64,000 nucleotides of DNA from Pseudomonas prosekii (GTDB lineage Bacteria > Pseudomonadota > Gammaproteobacteria > Pseudomonadales > Pseudomonadaceae), in contig NZ_LT629762.1 in NCBI RefSeq assembly GCF_900105155.1, positions 3,387,001 through 3,451,000 on the forward strand. The letters run 5' to 3'. The notes under the pieces are model-generated. The model did not search any database and was not told where the DNA came from. It saw nothing but the letters and a program-made list of their open reading frames with translations. The translations under genes and the position numbers were made by a program. This document shows, piece by piece, positions 50,248 through 62,876 of this stretch. Numbering within the stretch: position 1 is the first letter of the stretch; each line of letters begins with the position of its first letter.

Positions 50248-51303
50248 ATGAGCGCCAGCACCTTTGCAAACCTGCGTCATGACTGGTCTTTGGCCGAAGT
50301 CAGAGCACTCTTCGTTCAGCCATTCAATGACCTGCTGTTTCAGGCGCAGACGGTGCACCGCGCGCATTTCGACGCCAATCGCGTGCAAGTCTCGACGCTG
50401 CTGTCGATCAAAACCGGCGCCTGCCCGGAAGATTGCAAATATTGTCCGCAGTCCGGCCACTACAACACTGGGCTGGAAAAAGAAAAACTGATGGAAGTGC
50501 AGAAGGTCCTCGAAGAGGCTGCGCGCGCCAAGGCCATTGGCTCGACGCGTTTCTGCATGGGCGCGGCGTGGAAACACCCGTCGGCCAAAGACATGCCTTA
50601 CGTGCTGGAAATGGTCAAAGGCGTGAAAGCCATGGGCCTGGAAACCTGCATGACCCTCGGCCGCCTCGACCAGGACCAGACCGAAGCGCTGGCCCAGGCC
50701 GGCCTCGATTACTACAACCATAACCTCGACACCTCGCCGGAGTTCTACGGCAGCATCATCACCACGCGCACTTACAGCGAACGCCTGCAAACGCTGGCCT
50801 ACGTGCGTGAATCAGGGATGAAGATCTGCTCGGGCGGCATCCTCGGCATGGGCGAATCGCTCGACGACCGCGCCAATCTGCTGATCCAGTTGGCCAACCT
50901 ACCGGAGCACCCGGAATCGGTGCCGATCAACATGCTGGTGAAAGTCGCTGGGACGCCGCTGGAAAACGCCGATGACATCGACCCGTTCGACTTCATCCGC
51001 ATGCTCGCGGTCGCGCGCATCCTCATGCCGCAATCTCACGTGCGCCTGTCCGCCGGCCGCGAAGCGATGAACGAGCAGATGCAGGCGCTGGCGTTTTTCG
51101 CCGGGGCCAACTCGATTTTCTACGGCGACAAACTGCTGACCACCGCCAACCCGCAGGCTGACAAGGACATGCAACTGTTCTCGCGCCTGGGGATTTTGCC
51201 GGAAGCCCGCGAAGAACACGCCGATGAAGTGCATCAGGCCGCTATCGAGCAAGCGTTGGTCGAGCAGAAAAGCAGCGAGCAGTTCTATAACGCCGCTGTT
51301 TGA
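50248..51303 (+). CDS. bioB: Biotin synthase
   Basis: 351 residues. Radical-SAM cluster [14 protein letters not shown] (near 61-68), [10 protein letters not shown] near 160, and conserved Arg/Cys positions of the 2Fe-2S site (e.g. CMGAAWK, CMTLG). It inserts sulfur into dethiobiotin. The start at 50248 ([14 protein letters not shown]) follows AAGGAAACACCC. First gene of bioB-F-H-C-D; a REP pair separates it from bioF. Confidence 0.96.
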   Translation: MSASTFANLRHDWSLAEVRALFVQPFNDLLFQAQTVHRAHFDANRVQVSTLLSIKTGACPEDCKYCPQSGHYNTGLEKEKLMEVQKVLEEAARAKAIGSTRFCMGAAWKHPSAKDMPYVLEMVKGVKAMGLETCMTLGRLDQDQTEALAQAGLDYYNHNLDTSPEFYGSIITTRTYSERLQTLAYVRESGMKICSGGILGMGESLDDRANLLIQLANLPEHPESVPINMLVKVAGTPLENADDIDPFDFIRMLAVARILMPQSHVRLSAGREAMNEQMQALAFFAGANSIFYGDKLLTTANPQADKDMQLFSRLGILPEAREEHADEVHQAAIEQALVEQKSSEQFYNAAV

Positions 51304-51335
51304 CCCGACACATTCCTCTGATGGAATACAAATCC

Positions 51336-51427
51336 CTGTGGGAGCGAGCTTGCTCGCGATGACGGAGTGACATTCAACATTGATGTTGACTGAGCCGCCG
51401 CCATCGCGAGCAAGCTCGCTCCCACAG
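51336..51427. repeat. REP pair inside the bio operon
   Basis: ctgtgggagcgagcttgctc and its inverted partner, between bioB and bioF. Confidence 0.9.
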
Positions 51428-51474
51428 GAGACTGTGTAGTTTTCGCACTCTGTGATCTGACCTTCGAGGCCTGC

Positions 51475-52653
51475 ATGTCTTTCGATCTCGCCGCACGCCT
51501 TGCTGCCCGTCGTGCCGACAATCTCTACCGCCAGCGCCCACTGCTCGAAAGTCCGCAAGGCCCGGAAGTGGTGGTCGATGGCCAGCCATTGCTGGCGTTC
51601 TGCAACAACGATTACCTGGGCTTGGCCAATCACCCGCAAGTCATCGAAGCCTGGCGCGCCGGTGCATCGCGTTGGGGCGTCGGTGGCGGCGCTTCACACT
51701 TGGTGATCGGCCACAGCACGCCGCATCATCAACTGGAAGAAGCGCTGGCCGACCTCACCGGGCGCCCGCGTGCGCTGCTGTTTACCACCGGCTACATGGC
51801 CAACCTCGGCGCGGTCACCGCGCTGGTCGGGCAGGGCGACACGGTGCTCGAAGACCGGCTCAACCACGCTTCGCTGCTGGATGCCGGCCTGTTGTCGGGG
51901 GCGCGGTTCAATCGATACCTGCACAACGACGCCGAAAGTCTGGCCAAGCGTCTGGAGAAAGCCACCGGCAATACGCTGGTGGTCACCGACGGCGTGTTCA
52001 GCATGGACGGCGACATCGCCGACTTGCCAGCGCTGGCCCGCGAAGCCAAAGCCAAAGGCGCGTGGCTAATGGTCGATGACGCTCACGGCTTCGGTCCGCT
52101 GGGCGCCAATGGTGGCGGCATCGTCGAGCATTTCGGCTTGAGCCAGGAGGATGTGCCGGTGTTGGTCGGCACCCTCGGCAAGGCGTTCGGGACGGCTGGC
52201 GCGTTTGTCGCCGGCAGCGACGATCTGATCGAAAGCCTGATCCAGTTCGCCCGTCCGTACATCTACACCACCAGTCAACCGCCGGCGCTGGCCTGCGCGA
52301 CGCTGAAAAGTCTCGAATTACTGCGCAGCGAGCATTGGCGGCGCGAGCACCTTAATGTGCTGATCCATCAATTTCGTCGAGGCGCCGATCAGATCGGCCT
52401 GGAACTCATGGACAGCTTCACCCCGATCCAGCCGATCATGATCGGCGATGCCGGCCGCGCCGTGCGCCTGTCGCAGATGTTGCGCGAACGCGGCTTGATG
52501 GTCACCGCGATCCGCCCGCCCACCGTGCCCGCCGGCAGCGCACGTTTGCGCGTGACCCTGAGCGCCGCGCACAGCGAGGCGCAGGTGCAGCTATTGTTAG
52601 ATGGACTGGCCGACTGTTTTGCACAACTGGGACCGGAGCCAAGCCATGCGTGA
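51475..52653 (+). CDS. bioF: 8-amino-7-oxononanoate synthase
   Basis: 392-residue PLP enzyme joining pimeloyl-ACP and alanine. [13 protein letters not shown] (near 42), [23 protein letters not shown] (PLP Asp, near 200) and [14 protein letters not shown] (Schiff-base Lys near 236) are visible. Its end overlaps bioH by 8 nt. Confidence 0.95.
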   Translation: MSFDLAARLAARRADNLYRQRPLLESPQGPEVVVDGQPLLAFCNNDYLGLANHPQVIEAWRAGASRWGVGGGASHLVIGHSTPHHQLEEALADLTGRPRALLFTTGYMANLGAVTALVGQGDTVLEDRLNHASLLDAGLLSGARFNRYLHNDAESLAKRLEKATGNTLVVTDGVFSMDGDIADLPALAREAKAKGAWLMVDDAHGFGPLGANGGGIVEHFGLSQEDVPVLVGTLGKAFGTAGAFVAGSDDLIESLIQFARPYIYTTSQPPALACATLKSLELLRSEHWRREHLNVLIHQFRRGADQIGLELMDSFTPIQPIMIGDAGRAVRLSQMLRERGLMVTAIRPPTVPAGSARLRVTLSAAHSEAQVQLLLDGLADCFAQLGPEPSHA

Positions 52654-53377
52654 TCGTCTGATTTTGCTGCCCGGCTGGGGCCTCGGGATTTCGCCGCTGG
52701 AGCCATTGGCCGCAGCGCTGCAAGGGCTCGATGAACATTTGCACGTGGAAATCGAGCCGTTGCCGGAGCTGCAATCGGGCGATCTCGAAGAATGGCTCGA
52801 CGAGCTCGATTCGAGCGTGCCGCAGGATGCCTGGCTCGGCGGCTGGTCGCTGGGCGGCATGCTCGCCTCCGAGTTGGCGGCGCGGCGCGGCGATCGTTGC
52901 TGCGGTTTGCTGACGTTGGCGAGCAATCCTGCATTCGTCGCCCATGAGCAATGGCCGAGCGCGATGCCCGGTGAATCCTTCGATGCTTTCCTCGCCGGTT
53001 GCAGCGCTGATCCGCGCATGACCCTGAAACGCTTTTCGCTGCTTTGCGCGCAAGGCGCCGATGACCCGCGCGGGTTGTCGCGGTTGGTGCTCGGCGGCGC
53101 GCCGCACGCCTCGGCGCAGGTGTTGATGAGCGGTCTGGAGATTCTCGCGCAACTGGATACCCGCCAGGCGTTGCAGGCGTTTCGTGGCCCGCAGTTGCAT
53201 TTGTTCGCCGGCCTCGACGCTCTGGTTCCCGCAGAAGCAGCAAGCGAACTGCTGGCGTTGCTGCCGGATGTCGAAATCGGCCTGATCGAACAGGCCAGCC
53301 ACGCGTTTCTCCTGGAAGACCCTCACGGCGTGGCCGGGGCGATCCAGGCTTTTTTGCATGAGTGCGGTGATGACTGA
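52646..53377 (+). CDS. bioH: Pimeloyl-ACP methyl ester carboxylesterase BioH
   Basis: 243-residue alpha/beta hydrolase. [12 protein letters not shown] near the N-terminus (oxyanion region), nucleophile GWSLGGMLA (Ser near 70), the Asp in FAGLDALVP and the His in [11 protein letters not shown] (near 218). It demethylates pimeloyl-ACP methyl ester made by BioC. The start at 52646 is inside the bioF end; GGAG lies 7 nt before AAGCC-ATG. Confidence 0.9.
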   Translation: MRDRLILLPGWGLGISPLEPLAAALQGLDEHLHVEIEPLPELQSGDLEEWLDELDSSVPQDAWLGGWSLGGMLASELAARRGDRCCGLLTLASNPAFVAHEQWPSAMPGESFDAFLAGCSADPRMTLKRFSLLCAQGADDPRGLSRLVLGGAPHASAQVLMSGLEILAQLDTRQALQAFRGPQLHLFAGLDALVPAEAASELLALLPDVEIGLIEQASHAFLLEDPHGVAGAIQAFLHECGDD

Positions 53378-54182
53378 TTTATCCAATCCACGGCTGCCCG
53401 GCGCTTTGCCGGACAAGCGCCAGGTCGCGGCGTCCTTTTCCCGCGCGGCGGGCAGTTACGACAGCGTCGCGCAGCTGCAACGCGATGTTGGCAACCAATT
53501 GTTGAGCCGTTTGCCGGAGGATTTTTCGCCGCAGCGTTGGCTGGATCTGGGCTGCGGCACCGGTTATTTCAGCCGGGCGCTGGCGCAGCGTTTTGCGGCG
53601 GCGCACGGCGTGGCGCTGGACATTGCCGAGGGCATGCTTGAGCACGCCCGGCCATTGGGCGGCGCCACGCATTTCATCGCGGGTGATGCCGAGCGTCTGC
53701 CGCTGCAGGATTCGACCTGCGACCTGATCTTCTCCAGCCTCGCGGTGCAGTGGTGTGCGGATTTCGCCTCGGTGCTCAGCGAAGCGAACCGGGCGCTGAA
53801 ACCGGGCGGGATTTTTGCGTTTGCTAGTCTGTGTGTCGGCACGCTCTACGAATTGCGCGATAGCTGGCGGCAGGTGGATGGGCTGGTGCATGTGAACCGT
53901 TTCCGCGAGTTCGCGACGTATCAACAACTGTGTGCGGCCAGTGGCTTGAGGGTTGTGAGCCTGCAAAACACTGCGCATGTGTTGCATTACCTGGACGTGC
54001 GCAGCCTGACCCATGAGCTCAAGGCCCTCGGCGCGCACAATTTGAATCCCGGGCGGCCCGGTGGTTTGACTGGCCGGGCGCGGATCCTCGGTCTGATCGA
54101 GGCGTATGAGCCGTTTCGTCAGGCGCAGGGATTGCCGGCGACTTATCAAGTGGTTTACGCCGTGCTGGAGAAACCCCTATGA
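53370..54182 (+). CDS. bioC: Malonyl-ACP O-methyltransferase BioC
   Basis: 270 residues if it starts [11 protein letters not shown] at 53370, or 274 from ATG at 53358. [21 protein letters not shown] is the BioC N-terminus, [15 protein letters not shown] the SAM-binding motif I and [12 protein letters not shown] motif II. It starts biotin synthesis by methylating malonyl-ACP. It overlaps bioH and bioD. Confidence 0.92.
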   Translation: MTDLSNPRLPGALPDKRQVAASFSRAAGSYDSVAQLQRDVGNQLLSRLPEDFSPQRWLDLGCGTGYFSRALAQRFAAAHGVALDIAEGMLEHARPLGGATHFIAGDAERLPLQDSTCDLIFSSLAVQWCADFASVLSEANRALKPGGIFAFASLCVGTLYELRDSWRQVDGLVHVNRFREFATYQQLCAASGLRVVSLQNTAHVLHYLDVRSLTHELKALGAHNLNPGRPGGLTGRARILGLIEAYEPFRQAQGLPATYQVVYAVLEKPL

Positions 54183-54859
54183 GCGCAGCTTATTTCATCA
54201 CCGGCACTGACACTGACGTCGGCAAGACCACGGTCGCCGCCGGTTTGCTGCACGCCGCGCGGTCGGCTGGTTTAAGCACTGCGGCGGGGAAACCGGTGGC
54301 GTCTGGCTGCGAGGTGACGCCGAAAGGTTTGCGTAACGCCGACGCGTTGGCGTTGCTGGCGCAGTGTTCGCTGCCGCTGACGTATGCACAGGTCAATCCG
54401 GTGGCGTTCGAGCCGGCAATCGCCCCGCATCTGGCGGCGCGCGAGGCGGGCGTAGCGTTGACTGTGCAATCGTTGCTGACGCCGATGCGTGAAATTCTCG
54501 ATCTGCAGGCCGATTTCACTTTGATCGAAGGCGCCGGCGGCTGGCGCGTGCCGCTGGCCGATCAGGACAATCTGTCGGACCTGGCGATGGCGCTGAATCT
54601 GCCGGTGATTCTGGTGGTCGGCGTGCGGCTGGGCTGCATCAACCATGCGCTATTGACGGCTGAAGCGATTGCCAATGACGGGCTGCAGTTGGCCGGATGG
54701 GTGGCCAATATCATCGAGCCGAAGACTTCGCGGCTGGAGGAGAACCTCGCGACACTGGCCGAGCGCATCCCCGCGCCGTGCCTGGGGCGAGTGCCGAAAC
54801 TCAAGGCGTTATCGGCGGAAGCGGTGGCGGAGCATCTGCAACTGGACTTGCTCGATTAA
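54179..54859 (+). CDS. bioD: Dethiobiotin synthetase
   Basis: 226 residues. P-loop [19 protein letters not shown] (near 8-16), KPVASGC, the [10 protein letters not shown] segment (near 118) and [24 protein letters not shown]. It forms the ureido ring of dethiobiotin with ATP and CO2. It overlaps bioC by 4 nt (ATGA). It ends the bio operon. Confidence 0.95.
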   Translation: MSAAYFITGTDTDVGKTTVAAGLLHAARSAGLSTAAGKPVASGCEVTPKGLRNADALALLAQCSLPLTYAQVNPVAFEPAIAPHLAAREAGVALTVQSLLTPMREILDLQADFTLIEGAGGWRVPLADQDNLSDLAMALNLPVILVVGVRLGCINHALLTAEAIANDGLQLAGWVANIIEPKTSRLEENLATLAERIPAPCLGRVPKLKALSAEAVAEHLQLDLLD

Positions 54860-54967
54860 TGTTTTTGCCTATGGCAAGGCACTGTGCCATTAGTGTTTTT
54901 GTCGGGTGTTTTGCCGGTGCGTCTGGTTCAATGGCCGCTGTTGTTCCTTCACAGGACGAGTTCTCCC

Positions 54968-55264
54968 ATGGAAATCTCAGGTAACAGCGCTTTTTATGCC
55001 GGTCTGAACACTATCCAGACCGGGCAGAACCGTATCGATCAGGCTGCCGGCCAGATCGCCGGTGCTGCTGTCGAACGGGTGCCGGTCGGTCAGTCTTCGG
55101 ATGTGCAGGTCGATCGCCTGCGTTCGGTTGATCGCAGTCAGCGCTCGGACTTCGCCAGCGATATGGTCGAGATGTCTCAGGGCAAGTTGCAGGTCGAGCT
55201 TGGAGCGAAAGTCGCCAAGGCTTCCGATGAAGTGCTCGGCACGTTGATTGATACTTACGCCTGA
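54968..55264 (+). CDS. Small flagellar-rod-like protein of unknown role
   Basis: 98 residues, soluble, no signal peptide. The N-terminus (SGNSAFYAGLNTIQTGQNRIDQAAGQIA) resembles the start of flagellar rod/hook proteins, and the C-terminus (MVEMSQGKLQVELGAKVAKASDEVLGTLI) resembles their closing helix, with the middle almost gone. ACGAGTTCTCCC precedes the ATG. Its position after bioD matches PA0505 as I recall. Function unknown; the resemblance is by eye and may be only coiled-coil similarity. Confidence 0.75.
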   Translation: MEISGNSAFYAGLNTIQTGQNRIDQAAGQIAGAAVERVPVGQSSDVQVDRLRSVDRSQRSDFASDMVEMSQGKLQVELGAKVAKASDEVLGTLIDTYA

Positions 55265-55287
55265 TTATTTGCTCAATCCGCTTCCCC

Positions 55288-55316
55288 AACGCCGCGAATC
55301 TTCGCGGCGTTTTTCT
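55288..55316 (+). terminator. Rho-independent terminator
   Basis: AACGCCGCGAA-TC-TTCGCGGCGTT stem followed by TTTT, after the rod-like gene. Confidence 0.9.
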
Positions 55317-55467
55317 GCGTAAGTCTTTCTTCCTCAACTAATCTTTTGTCTGTGGCATGGCGCGATGTCGGCGGCGGTTCGCGGCTGTGTGGCCGTTATG
55401 AATGCGAGCGTGATGACGAACGGCAAAAGATCGGCGCTTGACAAGATTTGGGCGTAAACGTATGTTT

Positions 55468-55481
55468 CAAACAACTGTTTG
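55468..55481 (+). promoter_or_regulatory. PsrA-type fatty-acid operator
   Basis: CAAAC-AACT-GTTTG, 62 bp upstream of the first acyl-CoA dehydrogenase, fits the known PsrA motif (G/C)AAAC-N2-4-GTTT(G/C) exactly. Confidence 0.8.
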
Positions 55482-55542
55482 ACCGTCACAACAAATCAAT
55501 GCGGTCGTTCATTCCCGGTTACATCAGCAGAGGTTTATCGCT

Positions 55543-57348
55543 ATGCCTGACTACAAGGCCCCCTTGCGTGATATTCGCTTCGTTTGTGACGAGCTGCTCG
55601 GCTACGAAGCGCATTATTCGAGCCTTCCGGCTTGCGCAGACGCAACTCCGGACATGGTTGACGCCATTCTCGAAGAAGGCGCCAAGTTTTGTGAGCAGGT
55701 GCTGGCTCCGCTGAACCGCGTGGGTGACACCGAAGGCTGCACCTGGAGCGAGTCCGGGGTTAAAACCCCGACTGGCTTCAAAGAAGCCTACAAGCAATTT
55801 GTCGAAGGCGGCTGGCCGAGCCTGGCGCACGACGTCGAGCACGGCGGCCAGGGCCTGCCGGAGTCGCTGGGTCTGGCCGTGAGCGAAATGGTTGGCGAAG
55901 CCAACTGGTCGTGGGGCATGTACCCAGGCCTGTCGCACGGCGCGATGAACACCATTTCCGAGCACGGCACGCCTGAGCAACAAGACGCGTACCTGACCAA
56001 ACTGGTGTCCGGCGAATGGACCGGCACCATGTGCCTGACCGAACCGCACTGCGGCACCGACCTGGGCATGCTGCGCACCAAGGCTGAACCTCAGGCCGAC
56101 GGTTCCTACAAGGTTTCCGGCACCAAGATCTTCATCTCGGCCGGTGAACACGACATGGCCGACAACATCGTCCACATCGTCCTCGCCCGTCTGCCGGATG
56201 CACCGGCCGGCACCAAAGGCATCTCGCTGTTCATCGTGCCGAAGTTCATGCCGAACGCTGACGGTTCGATCGGCGAGCGTAACGCCGTGACCTGCGGTTC
56301 CCTGGAACACAAAATGGGCATCCACGGTAACGCCACGTGCGTGATGAACTTCGACGCGGCCACCGGTTACCTGATCGGCCCGGCGAACAAAGGCCTGAAC
56401 TGCATGTTCACCTTCATGAACACCGCGCGTCTGGGCACTGCGTTGCAAGGTCTGGCGCACGCCGAGATCGGCTTCCAGGGCGGCCTGAAATACGCTCGCG
56501 ATCGTCTGCAAATGCGTTCGCTGACGGGCCCGAAAGCGCCAGAAAAAGCCGCTGACCCGATCATCGTGCACCCTGACGTACGTCGCATGCTGTTGACCAT
56601 GAAGGCGTTCGCCGAAGGCAACCGCGCGATGGTTTACTTCACCGCCAAGCAGGTCGACATCGTCAAATACGGCGTGGACGAAGAAGAGAAGAAGAAAGCC
56701 GACGCACTGCTGGCCTTCATGACTCCAATCGCCAAAGCCTTCATGACCGAAGTCGGTTTTGAATCCGCCAACCACGGTGTGCAAATCTACGGTGGCCACG
56801 GTTTCATCGCCGAGTGGGGCATGGAGCAGAACGTTCGCGACAGCCGCATTTCGATGCTGTACGAAGGCACCACCGGCATCCAGGCACTCGACTTGCTGGG
56901 CCGTAAAGTGTTGATGACTCAAGGCGAGGCCCTGAAAGGCTTCACCAAGATCGTCCACAAGTTCTGCCAGACCAACGAAGGTAACGAAGCCGTTCAGGAA
57001 TTCGTTACGCCGCTGGCTGCACTGAACAAGGAATGGGGCGAGCTGACCATGAAGGTCGGTATGGCCGCCATGAAAGATCGCGAAGAAGTCGGCGCGGCGT
57101 CGGTGGATTACCTGATGTACTCCGGTTACGCCTGCCTCGCTTACTTCTGGGCTGACATGGCACGTCTGGCAGCCGAGAAACTCGCGGCCGGCACCTCCGA
57201 AGAAGCGTTCTACACCGCCAAGCTGCAGACTGCGCGCTTCTACTTCCAGCGCATCCTGCCGCGTACCCGCACCCACGTGGTGACCATGCTGTCGGGCGCC
57301 AACAACCTGATGGACATGAAAGAAGAAGACTTCGCCCTGGGTTACTAA
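55543..57348 (+). CDS. Acyl-CoA dehydrogenase, large FadE type, copy 1
   Basis: 601 residues, about 220 more than ordinary acyl-CoA dehydrogenases, because of an N-terminal extension starting [19 protein letters not shown] and an acyl-CoA-dh C-terminal domain. Core motifs: [13 protein letters not shown] (near 165), [29 protein letters not shown] and [18 protein letters not shown] (catalytic Glu near 447). First step of beta-oxidation, FAD-dependent. Under a PsrA-type operator, so induced by long-chain fatty acids. Paralogous to the two genes downstream. Confidence 0.92.
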   Translation: MPDYKAPLRDIRFVCDELLGYEAHYSSLPACADATPDMVDAILEEGAKFCEQVLAPLNRVGDTEGCTWSESGVKTPTGFKEAYKQFVEGGWPSLAHDVEHGGQGLPESLGLAVSEMVGEANWSWGMYPGLSHGAMNTISEHGTPEQQDAYLTKLVSGEWTGTMCLTEPHCGTDLGMLRTKAEPQADGSYKVSGTKIFISAGEHDMADNIVHIVLARLPDAPAGTKGISLFIVPKFMPNADGSIGERNAVTCGSLEHKMGIHGNATCVMNFDAATGYLIGPANKGLNCMFTFMNTARLGTALQGLAHAEIGFQGGLKYARDRLQMRSLTGPKAPEKAADPIIVHPDVRRMLLTMKAFAEGNRAMVYFTAKQVDIVKYGVDEEEKKKADALLAFMTPIAKAFMTEVGFESANHGVQIYGGHGFIAEWGMEQNVRDSRISMLYEGTTGIQALDLLGRKVLMTQGEALKGFTKIVHKFCQTNEGNEAVQEFVTPLAALNKEWGELTMKVGMAAMKDREEVGAASVDYLMYSGYACLAYFWADMARLAAEKLAAGTSEEAFYTAKLQTARFYFQRILPRTRTHVVTMLSGANNLMDMKEEDFALGY

Positions 57349-57371
57349 GCCCGCCGCGGTCGCTTCAACCG

Positions 57372-57403
57372 GCCGCTGCTCTTTCGAGAGCAGCGGCTTT
57401 TTT
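57372..57403 (+). terminator. Rho-independent terminator of acyl-CoA dehydrogenase 1
   Basis: GCCGCTGCTCT-TTCG-AGAGCAGCGGC stem and a six-base T-run, 24 nt after the stop. Confidence 0.93.
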
Positions 57404-57543
57404 GTGCCTGCGCAAAACGTCGAGTGCTGCGCTGAATAATTCCCGACTGCAACACTAAGAAATCGCCGAAACCTGCCGTTATAGAGTGGGCGGTGTGACA
57501 GACATCACATTGCATGTGCTTAACTGCGCCAATTGCAGGCACA

Positions 57544-58866
57544 ATGCCATCTTTGTTTGCCGGGTCGGAGCTTTACCCCTTGCCGCGTTCTTCCGCTGTA
57601 CGTTTCAGCCACTTCCTGCCTTCACTCCTGCTGCTGCTCGCAGGGCTTTCGGCTGCGTATATCAAGGATCTCAACGTCTTTTTCACCTCGCTGTTCAACG
57701 TGCTGCCGACCTTGGTGCTGTTGCTCGGCGGCGCGTATTGCGCGGTTTACCGACGTCAGCGCGAACTGTTTCTGATGGTCACGGTGTACATCGCCTACTT
57801 TTTGCTCGACACCCAGACCGACTATTACCGCGACAACGGCAAGGTTCGCGAAGACGCCGCAGTGGTGTTCCACCTCTGTTGCCTGCTGCTGCCGCTGTTG
57901 TTCGGGCTGTTCGCGGCGTGGCAGGAACGCACGCATTTGTTTCAGGACATGGTGGCGCGTTTCGCCGTGTTGCTGGCGTTCGGCAGCGTGGCGCTGGGCA
58001 TCGAGCAGAGTTATCCGCAGGCGTTGCTGATGTGGTTATCGGAGATTCGCTGGCCGGCGTTGCACGGCGCGTGGATGAGCCTGATCCAGTTGTCCTATCC
58101 GGTGTTCATCGCCGCGTTTGTACTGCTGGCCTGGCAATACTGGCGCCATCCGCGACCGCTGCACGCTGCGCAACTGGTCGGTTTGCTCGGGTTGTTCTGG
58201 ATGTTGCCGAAAACCTTCATCCTGCCGTTTACCCTGAACATCATGTGCAGCCAAGTGATGTTGATGATTGCCTCGGCGGTCGCTCACGAAGCCTACCAAA
58301 TGGCCTTCCGTGACGAACTCACCGGTTTGCCAGGCCGCCGCGCCTTGAACGAGCGCATGCAGCGGCTGGGGCGCAATTACGTGCTGGCGATGAGCGACGT
58401 CGATCATTTCAAGAAATTCAACGACACCCACGGCCACGATGTTGGCGATCAGGTGCTGCGATTAGTCGCCAGCAAACTGTCGAAAATCAGCGGTGGCGGT
58501 AGGGCATATCGCTATGGCGGCGAGGAATTCGCCCTGGTGTTTGCGGGCAAGACGCTCGAAGAGTGCATGCCGCACCTGGAAGTCATCCGCGAGTCGATTG
58601 CGACCTACAACATTCAACTGCGCAACCCCGACCGGCCGCAAGACGACCAACAGGGACGTCAGCGTCGAGCCGGCTCCGGCGCGTCCAGCGTTTCGGTGAC
58701 GGTCAGCATCGGCGTCGCCGAGCGTCTGGAGCAGCGCACCCCTGAACAAGTGCTCAAGTCGGCTGACGAAGCGCTCTACAGCGCCAAGGGTGCCGGGCGA
58801 AATTGCGTCGTTGCGTTCGGCCAGAGCCGCCGTGGCGCCGTGCGCATGGACGCCGCTGCGGGTTGA
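57544..58866 (+). CDS. Membrane-bound diguanylate cyclase (GGDEF)
   Basis: 440 residues from MPSLFAGSELYPLP (57544); 57514 is an alternative. The N-terminal half has seven or eight membrane segments (FLPSLLLLLAGLSAAYI; LVLLLGGAYCAVY; VAVLLAFGSVAL-like). The GGDEF domain starts near 270 (AFRDELTGLPGRRALNERM) with the intact active loop YRYGGEEFALVF. The RxxD inhibitory site five residues before GGEEF is absent (the sequence there is GGGRAYR), so product inhibition is probably missing. It makes cyclic di-GMP. It stands alone between two acyl-CoA dehydrogenase genes. Confidence 0.87.
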   Translation: MPSLFAGSELYPLPRSSAVRFSHFLPSLLLLLAGLSAAYIKDLNVFFTSLFNVLPTLVLLLGGAYCAVYRRQRELFLMVTVYIAYFLLDTQTDYYRDNGKVREDAAVVFHLCCLLLPLLFGLFAAWQERTHLFQDMVARFAVLLAFGSVALGIEQSYPQALLMWLSEIRWPALHGAWMSLIQLSYPVFIAAFVLLAWQYWRHPRPLHAAQLVGLLGLFWMLPKTFILPFTLNIMCSQVMLMIASAVAHEAYQMAFRDELTGLPGRRALNERMQRLGRNYVLAMSDVDHFKKFNDTHGHDVGDQVLRLVASKLSKISGGGRAYRYGGEEFALVFAGKTLEECMPHLEVIRESIATYNIQLRNPDRPQDDQQGRQRRAGSGASSVSVTVSIGVAERLEQRTPEQVLKSADEALYSAKGAGRNCVVAFGQSRRGAVRMDAAAG

Positions 58867-58956
58867 GTGATGATGGCGCATTCAGCGTCTGGACTGTGAT
58901 TGTGAGGCGTGGTGCGCGGCAGTAGGTTTGGCTGATCTGCTGCCGGAGAAACGACC

Positions 58957-60753
58957 ATGCCCGAGTACAAAGCCCCCCTGCGCGACATGCGCTTTCTGAT
59001 CGACCACGTCTTCGACTTTCACCACAACTACGCCGCGCTGGGGGCGACTGACGCCAGCCCGGACATGGTCAACGCGATCCTCGAAGAAGGCGCGAAATTC
59101 TGTGAAAACGTCCTCGCGCCGCTCAATCGCAGCGGTGACGAAGAGGGCTGCCATTTCGACAATGGCGTGGTAACAACGCCTACAGGCTTCAAGCAGGCTT
59201 TCGCACAATACGTCGAAGGTGGCTGGCATGGTCTGGCGGCGGATCCGCTGTACGGTGGCCAAGGTTTGCCGAGTTCGCTGGGGCTGGTCATCAGCGAAAT
59301 GGTCGGTTCCAGCAACACCTCCTGGGGCATGTACCCCGGCCTGACCCACGGCGCAATGTCGGCGATCCACGCCCACGGCACCGAAGAGCAGAAAAACACC
59401 TACCTGAGCAAACTGACGGCCGGCCAGTGGACCGGCACCATGTGCCTGACCGAAGCCCATTGCGGCACTGATCTGGGCATCATCAAGACCCGCGCGGTGC
59501 CTGACGCCGATGGCAGTTACGCGATCACCGGCAGCAAGATCTTCATTTCCGCCGGCGAGCACGATTTGAGCGACAACATCATCCACTTGGTGCTGGCGAA
59601 ACTGCCGGATGCTCCCGCAGGCACCAAGGGCATTTCGCTGTTTATCGTGCCTAAATTCCTACCCGACGCCGAGGGCGCTGCGGGTGAGCGCAATGGCGTT
59701 TCCTGCGGTTCCATCGAGCACAAAATGGGCATCAAGGCCTCGGCCACCTGCGTGCTCAACTTTGATCAGGCAAAGGGCTTTTTGATCGGCGAGGCCAATA
59801 AAGGCCTCAATTGCATGTTCACCATGATGAACCACGCGCGCCTGGGCACCGGCATGCAAGGCTTGTGTCTGGGTGAAGCGAGCTTCCAGGGCGCGATCAA
59901 ATACGCCAACGATCGCCTGCAAATGCGCTCGCTGACCGGCGCCAAAGCCCCGGAAAAAGCCGCTGACCCGATCATCGTCCACCCCGACGTGCGGCGCATG
60001 TTGCTGACCATGAAAGCCTTCAACGAAGGCAACCGCGCGCTGACTTATTTCACCGCGCAATTACTCGATGCCGCGCATCTGAGCGCCGACGCGACCGCGC
60101 GGCAGGACGCCGAGGACTTGTTGGCGTTTCTCACGCCGATCTGCAAAGCGTTCATGACCGACACCGGCCTGGAAGTGACCAACCACGGTATGCAGGTCTT
60201 CGGCGGCCACGGTTTTATCCGCGAATGGGGCATGGAGCAACTGGTACGCGACTGCCGGATTGCACCGATTTATGAAGGCACCAACGGCATTCAGGCGCTG
60301 GACTTGCTCGGGCGCAAAGTGCTCGGCAGCCAGGGCAAACTGCTGCGCGGGTTTACCAAAATCGTCCATAAGTTTTGCGCGGCGAATGCCGAGCATCCGC
60401 AACTGGGCGCGTTCGTCGCGCAGCTCAATGGCTTGAACCAGCAGTGGGGCGAAGTCACTACGCAGATCGGCATGGCGGCGATGAAGAATGCCGACGAGGT
60501 CGGCGCCGCGTCCGTGGATTATTTGATGTACAGCGGCTACATCATCCTCGGCTACTTGTGGCTGCGCATGGCGCTGACGGCGCAGCAACAGTTGGACGCG
60601 GGCAGCGGCGATGCCGATTACCTGCGCGGGAAACTGGCGACGTGCGAGTTTTACTTCAAGCGATTGCTGCCACGCACCGCTGCGCATCGGGCGGCGATCG
60701 AGGCCGGGAGTGATTGTTTGATGAAATTGCCGGCGCAGATGTTTGCGCTTTGA
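58957..60753 (+). CDS. Acyl-CoA dehydrogenase, large FadE type, copy 2
   Basis: 598 residues, colinear with copy 1 ([65 protein letters not shown]). Closest to copy 1 by eye: it shares [24 protein letters not shown] sequence and an AANAEHPQ-type C-terminal region. GCCGGAGAAACGACC precedes the ATG. No PsrA motif is seen in the 90-bp gap after the cyclase gene. Confidence 0.92.
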   Translation: MPEYKAPLRDMRFLIDHVFDFHHNYAALGATDASPDMVNAILEEGAKFCENVLAPLNRSGDEEGCHFDNGVVTTPTGFKQAFAQYVEGGWHGLAADPLYGGQGLPSSLGLVISEMVGSSNTSWGMYPGLTHGAMSAIHAHGTEEQKNTYLSKLTAGQWTGTMCLTEAHCGTDLGIIKTRAVPDADGSYAITGSKIFISAGEHDLSDNIIHLVLAKLPDAPAGTKGISLFIVPKFLPDAEGAAGERNGVSCGSIEHKMGIKASATCVLNFDQAKGFLIGEANKGLNCMFTMMNHARLGTGMQGLCLGEASFQGAIKYANDRLQMRSLTGAKAPEKAADPIIVHPDVRRMLLTMKAFNEGNRALTYFTAQLLDAAHLSADATARQDAEDLLAFLTPICKAFMTDTGLEVTNHGMQVFGGHGFIREWGMEQLVRDCRIAPIYEGTNGIQALDLLGRKVLGSQGKLLRGFTKIVHKFCAANAEHPQLGAFVAQLNGLNQQWGEVTTQIGMAAMKNADEVGAASVDYLMYSGYIILGYLWLRMALTAQQQLDAGSGDADYLRGKLATCEFYFKRLLPRTAAHRAAIEAGSDCLMKLPAQMFAL

Positions 60754-60771
60754 TGGCGAGCCCATGAAAAG

Positions 60772-60861
60772 CATCGCGGGCAAGCCTTGCTCCCACAGGT
60801 TCAGTGCCGTTCGCAAGTCTGCATTGGCTGAACGCTTGTGGGAGCAAGGCTTGCCCGCGAT
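60772..60861. repeat. REP pair
   Basis: atcgcgggcaagccttgctc and its inverted partner between acyl-CoA dehydrogenase copies 2 and 3. Confidence 0.9.
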
Positions 60862-61009
60862 TGCGATTCAGCAGACAAATCGCAGTGACTAAAGATTACA
60901 AATCGGTCATGAGCTGACCCTATGTGTCGTAAAAGTTGTTGGGTTACACTCGGGCCCAACGAAAACACATTTCCTGTGAATCACCTGTTTAGATCCTGCG
61001 AGGTTTGCC

Positions 61010-62788
<1,779 letters not shown>

Positions 62789-62801
62789 CCATGTAAAGTC
62801 A

Positions 62802-62819
62802 TGTAAGCAATCTCTTACA
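62802..62819 (+). promoter_or_regulatory. rsmY: GacA upstream activating sequence of rsmY
   Basis: TGTAAG-CAATCT-CTTACA, an exact match to the UAS TGTAAG-N6-CTTACA, within a 9-bp perfect inverted repeat (TCATGTAAG/CTTACATGA), about 60 bp before the likely -10 TAATCT at 62864. Confidence 0.93.
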
Positions 62820-62876
62820 TGACGTGCTGCTGTTCTCCCATTGGCGCCGATTGGATCCACAGTTAATCTACTTCAC

